Below, piece after piece: positions 62,044 to 64,000 of a stretch of DNA of 64,000 nt. The notes beneath the pieces were generated by a model. It saw nothing but the letters and a program-made list of their open reading frames with translations, was not told the DNA's origin and ran no database searches. Position 1 is the first letter of the stretch, and each line of letters opens with the position of its first letter. The stretch is from Bifidobacterium polysaccharolyticum (lineage in GTDB: Bacteria; Actinomycetota; Actinomycetes; Actinomycetales; Bifidobacteriaceae): contig NZ_JACFQG010000001.1 in assembly GCF_016101585.1 (NCBI RefSeq), positions 310,001-374,000 of the forward strand, in the 5' to 3' direction. The position numbers were made by a program, and so were the translations under genes.

Positions 62044-63645
62044 GTGAAGAAGACCGGCTTTGCACGGCATTTGTCCGGCTTGATGACCCTGCTGGCATGC
62101 CTGGTCATGGTCGCATCAGCAAGTGCCTGCGGTCCAGCCATAAGCGGGGGGAGACAATCCCCGACCGCCCCGCAGAGCCAGGCGACCTCCACGTCAACTG
62201 CCGAAGTACCCGGTCGGGTGGCCATTTTCACTCCCTCTGACGGCATCACCCTCTCCCAGCACACACCCATCAACAAATGGGCCGCCCTGGTTCCAGAGCT
62301 CAAGTCGGCACTGACCAAGGAGCATCTTTCCAGCAAGCGCATCGACGCATACACCAGCGGGAATCTGGAGGATCAAAGCAAGGAACTGCAGGATTACGTG
62401 GTCAACCGTCTTTCGGAGCGCAAGACCGAAAAGACCTCAGAGCCGACCACATTGGTGGTGGCACCCATGACCTCGCCAGACTCCATTACCCGCCAGTATG
62501 GCGACTATATCAGCAAGTCACTCGATGTCGATGCCAAAGACAAGGCGAGTTCACGTCTGGTCTCGTCTCTGCGTCTGGCTGCTGGAGCGGGTATGCACGT
62601 GGTGCTGATGGCCAACCAAGTACCGGGCATTCAGCCGGATCTATTCGTACAGTTGTCTGACGCACGGGCCATTGGTCAGATGCAGGCGGAGAAGCTGGCC
62701 AGCAAGCTGGAGCTGGACAAGGCCAGCAAGGACAACCCCTGCAGCATCGAGATCCTGCTGCCGAACCGTCCGGCCGATGCATCCTCTGATGCATCCTCTG
62801 CTGACACGGGTGCTGAAGCCAACCAGGCTGAACAGGACCAGCAAGAGGATCAGAATTCCTTCCCCGCCCAGGCCTTCGCCGGAATCTGGCAGGTGCTAGG
62901 TCCATATTTCAAGGATGGAAGGGCCGACAGTCCCTCGGGACGCCTGCAGGCCGACAGTACCGAACGGGACTGGCAGGCTGTCGCCTTCGATCCAGGCAAG
63001 GATGCCTCGGCTACAGGCAAAGAGCTGGCAACCCGTCTATCCATGAACGACGACGCCAAATCCCATACCGAGGTAGACGGCATTCTGGCCATGAACGACT
63101 TCATCGTTTCCGGAGTGGTCTCTGAGCTCAGGGATTTAGGATATCGAGGTTCGTCGGCGGACGTCAACCCGGAAATTTCCATATCCGGCATCGTGGGATC
63201 CATGGCCGGCCGTCAGGATCTGCACCGTCAGCGCGTGCCCAAACCCGCCCAGAGCCCTGCAAGCCAGAATTCGTCGGGGTCGCAAGCGGATTCTTCGCAG
63301 AACACGGGCAAGACCCAAGAATCCACGTCCTCCGACGACCACACCGCCTGGCCCATCATCAGTGGGTATGGCGCCTATGCGGACAACATCCCCCAAATCG
63401 TGGATGGACAGCAGTGGATGACCGGGCTGGAAGACAGACTGGGGCTTGCGGGTGATATTGCCAAGGCCTGCGTCAACCTCAACAGCCAGGGGAAGGTGCC
63501 AGCCATGGATACGATTCAGACCGTCAATCAGGATGGCAAACAGTTACACCGTCTGTCAAGACCTTTGGTTGCGGTTTCGGCATCCAACCTCAAGGCGACG
63601 CTGATCGACACCGGCTACATCAAACCTGCCGATGCTGGTCTTTGA
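62044..63645 (+). CDS. Sugar-binding-like lipoprotein
   Basis: A 533-residue exported protein. GTG at 62044 has GAAGGAG five bases upstream; longer in-frame reading to 61990 lacks a ribosome site. A signal peptide with lipobox ASASAC puts the lipidated Cys near residue 30. The rest resembles periplasmic sugar-binding proteins of the XylF/ChvE type (VDGILAMNDFIVSGVVSELR, VAFDPGKDASATGKELATRL). It is interrupted by two low-complexity linkers: an Asp/Ser/Gln-rich one near 235-270 (with a short tandem DASS repeat) and a Ser/Gln-rich one near 400-435. No permease or ATPase gene is adjacent. Confidence 0.75.
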   Translation: MKKTGFARHLSGLMTLLACLVMVASASACGPAISGGRQSPTAPQSQATSTSTAEVPGRVAIFTPSDGITLSQHTPINKWAALVPELKSALTKEHLSSKRIDAYTSGNLEDQSKELQDYVVNRLSERKTEKTSEPTTLVVAPMTSPDSITRQYGDYISKSLDVDAKDKASSRLVSSLRLAAGAGMHVVLMANQVPGIQPDLFVQLSDARAIGQMQAEKLASKLELDKASKDNPCSIEILLPNRPADASSDASSADTGAEANQAEQDQQEDQNSFPAQAFAGIWQVLGPYFKDGRADSPSGRLQADSTERDWQAVAFDPGKDASATGKELATRLSMNDDAKSHTEVDGILAMNDFIVSGVVSELRDLGYRGSSADVNPEISISGIVGSMAGRQDLHRQRVPKPAQSPASQNSSGSQADSSQNTGKTQESTSSDDHTAWPIISGYGAYADNIPQIVDGQQWMTGLEDRLGLAGDIAKACVNLNSQGKVPAMDTIQTVNQDGKQLHRLSRPLVAVSASNLKATLIDTGYIKPADAGL

Positions 63646-64000
63646 GCATAGATCTCCTGCTCGATCCGATCCTCATACCGCTTGAGAACCTCCTGACGGC
63701 GGGGCTTGTATGATGCGGTGAGCAGACCGTTTTCACGAGTGAAGTCCTGGTCCAGAATCAGATAGCGGCGGATGCCCTCGGCCCGGGATACCTGAGCATT
63801 GGCCGCGTCCACTGCACGGTCGACCTCGGTGCGGATAATGGGGTTCTCCCCAGCCGGAGCGGCCTCTTTCAGGGGCTCAGCGCCCTGGTCCCGCAACCAG
63901 CGGTCAACCTCCTCGGAATTGAGGGTGATCAAGGCCGAGACGAATGGCCTGCGATCTCCGATGACCATACAGTGGCTGATAATGGGCGAACGTTCAACAG
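63615..64000 (-). CDS. Acyl-CoA synthetase, C-terminal part (cut by window edge)
   Basis: The reading frame enters from the right edge and ends at 63615. The visible part reads MVIGDRRPFVSALITL, SRAEGIRRYLILDQDFTREN and LLTASYKPRRQEVLKRY. This is the C-terminal AMP-binding-enzyme region, parallel to the 56588 gene (VVVGDGRPFVGALVTL, SRAESVRKFLVLDKDFSQED). It is therefore a second long-chain acyl-CoA synthetase. Its last 31 bases overlap the end of the convergent lipoprotein gene. The N-terminal part is outside the window. Confidence 0.9.
   Translation of the reverse strand, partial: VERSPIISHCMVIGDRRPFVSALITLNSEEVDRWLRDQGAEPLKEAAPAGENPIIRTEVDRAVDAANAQVSRAEGIRRYLILDQDFTRENGLLTASYKPRRQEVLKRYEDRIEQEIYAQRPASAGLM

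Noticed and set aside
61876-62070. Minus-strand frame ending LAEGQTVKIDPNRLNVCNS upstream of the lipoprotein gene
   Set aside because: Looks protein-like at its end, but it lies across the promoter and start region of the 62044 gene, has no ribosome site and no known family.

Overview
The window looks like a chromosomal segment of a Bifidobacterium or a very close relative. The evidence is an actinobacterial gene set (RbpA, FtsR, GarA-type FHA protein, DUF881/small basic protein cluster, a fused PafBC-like WYL regulator, HelY-type helicase, GuaB3), a TrpC-TrpB fusion, a eukaryotic-type UTP-glucose-1-phosphate uridylyltransferase, GC-rich core genes, and frequent GTG/TTG starts. The species cannot be settled from the sequence alone.

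The first half (1-30900) is accessory. 1-1718 holds the end of an ABC exporter. After a ClbS/DfsB-like gene comes an ECF sigma factor followed by three membrane proteins, an ABC ATPase and a lipoprotein (2806-7075). Next is a probable antibiotic-sensing and export module: a TipA-like MerR/TipAS regulator with its own MerR-type promoter (7997-8837), a lantibiotic-type ABC exporter (9128-11792) and a NarL-type two-component system (11900-13851). An alpha/beta hydrolase gene follows. Two adjacent envelope glycosyltransferase genes are broken (15548-18959). Then come an Xre-regulator/membrane-protein pair with an operator inside its promoter (20065-20821) and a visibly AT-rich island carrying a McrBC-type restriction system (21721-25100) with long stretches lacking genes. 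An ABC-F gene (27650-29230) lies between two diverged copies of a roughly 140-bp repeat whose edge resembles a tRNA 3' end. A membrane-anchored Xre regulator, two poly-G tracts and tRNA-Pro(GGG) end this half.

The second half is core genome. On the plus strand: UDP-glucose synthesis, the WYL regulator, a small membrane protein, the helicase, rbpA and a HAD phosphatase (31157-38750). On the minus strand, closely spaced genes run from hisF through hisI, trpCB, trpA, lgt, rpe, hisE and hisG into a CDP-alcohol phosphatidyltransferase, DUF881, sbp, DUF881, garA and ftsR (50055 down to 38950). Upstream on the same strand are rlmN, cdsA, frr, pyrH, tsf, rpsB, def, an acyl-CoA synthetase, a DUF6459-like protein and guaB3 (60438 down to 50170). 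Icd and a sugar-binding-like lipoprotein are on the plus strand, and a second, partial acyl-CoA synthetase enters from the right edge.

No CRISPR array, rRNA, intact transposase, integrase or phage gene was seen. The most unusual features are the tRNA-end-like repeat pair, the two decaying glycosyltransferase genes, the TipA-type promoter that predicts a leaderless mRNA, and the unfamiliar N-terminal domain of the McrB-like protein.
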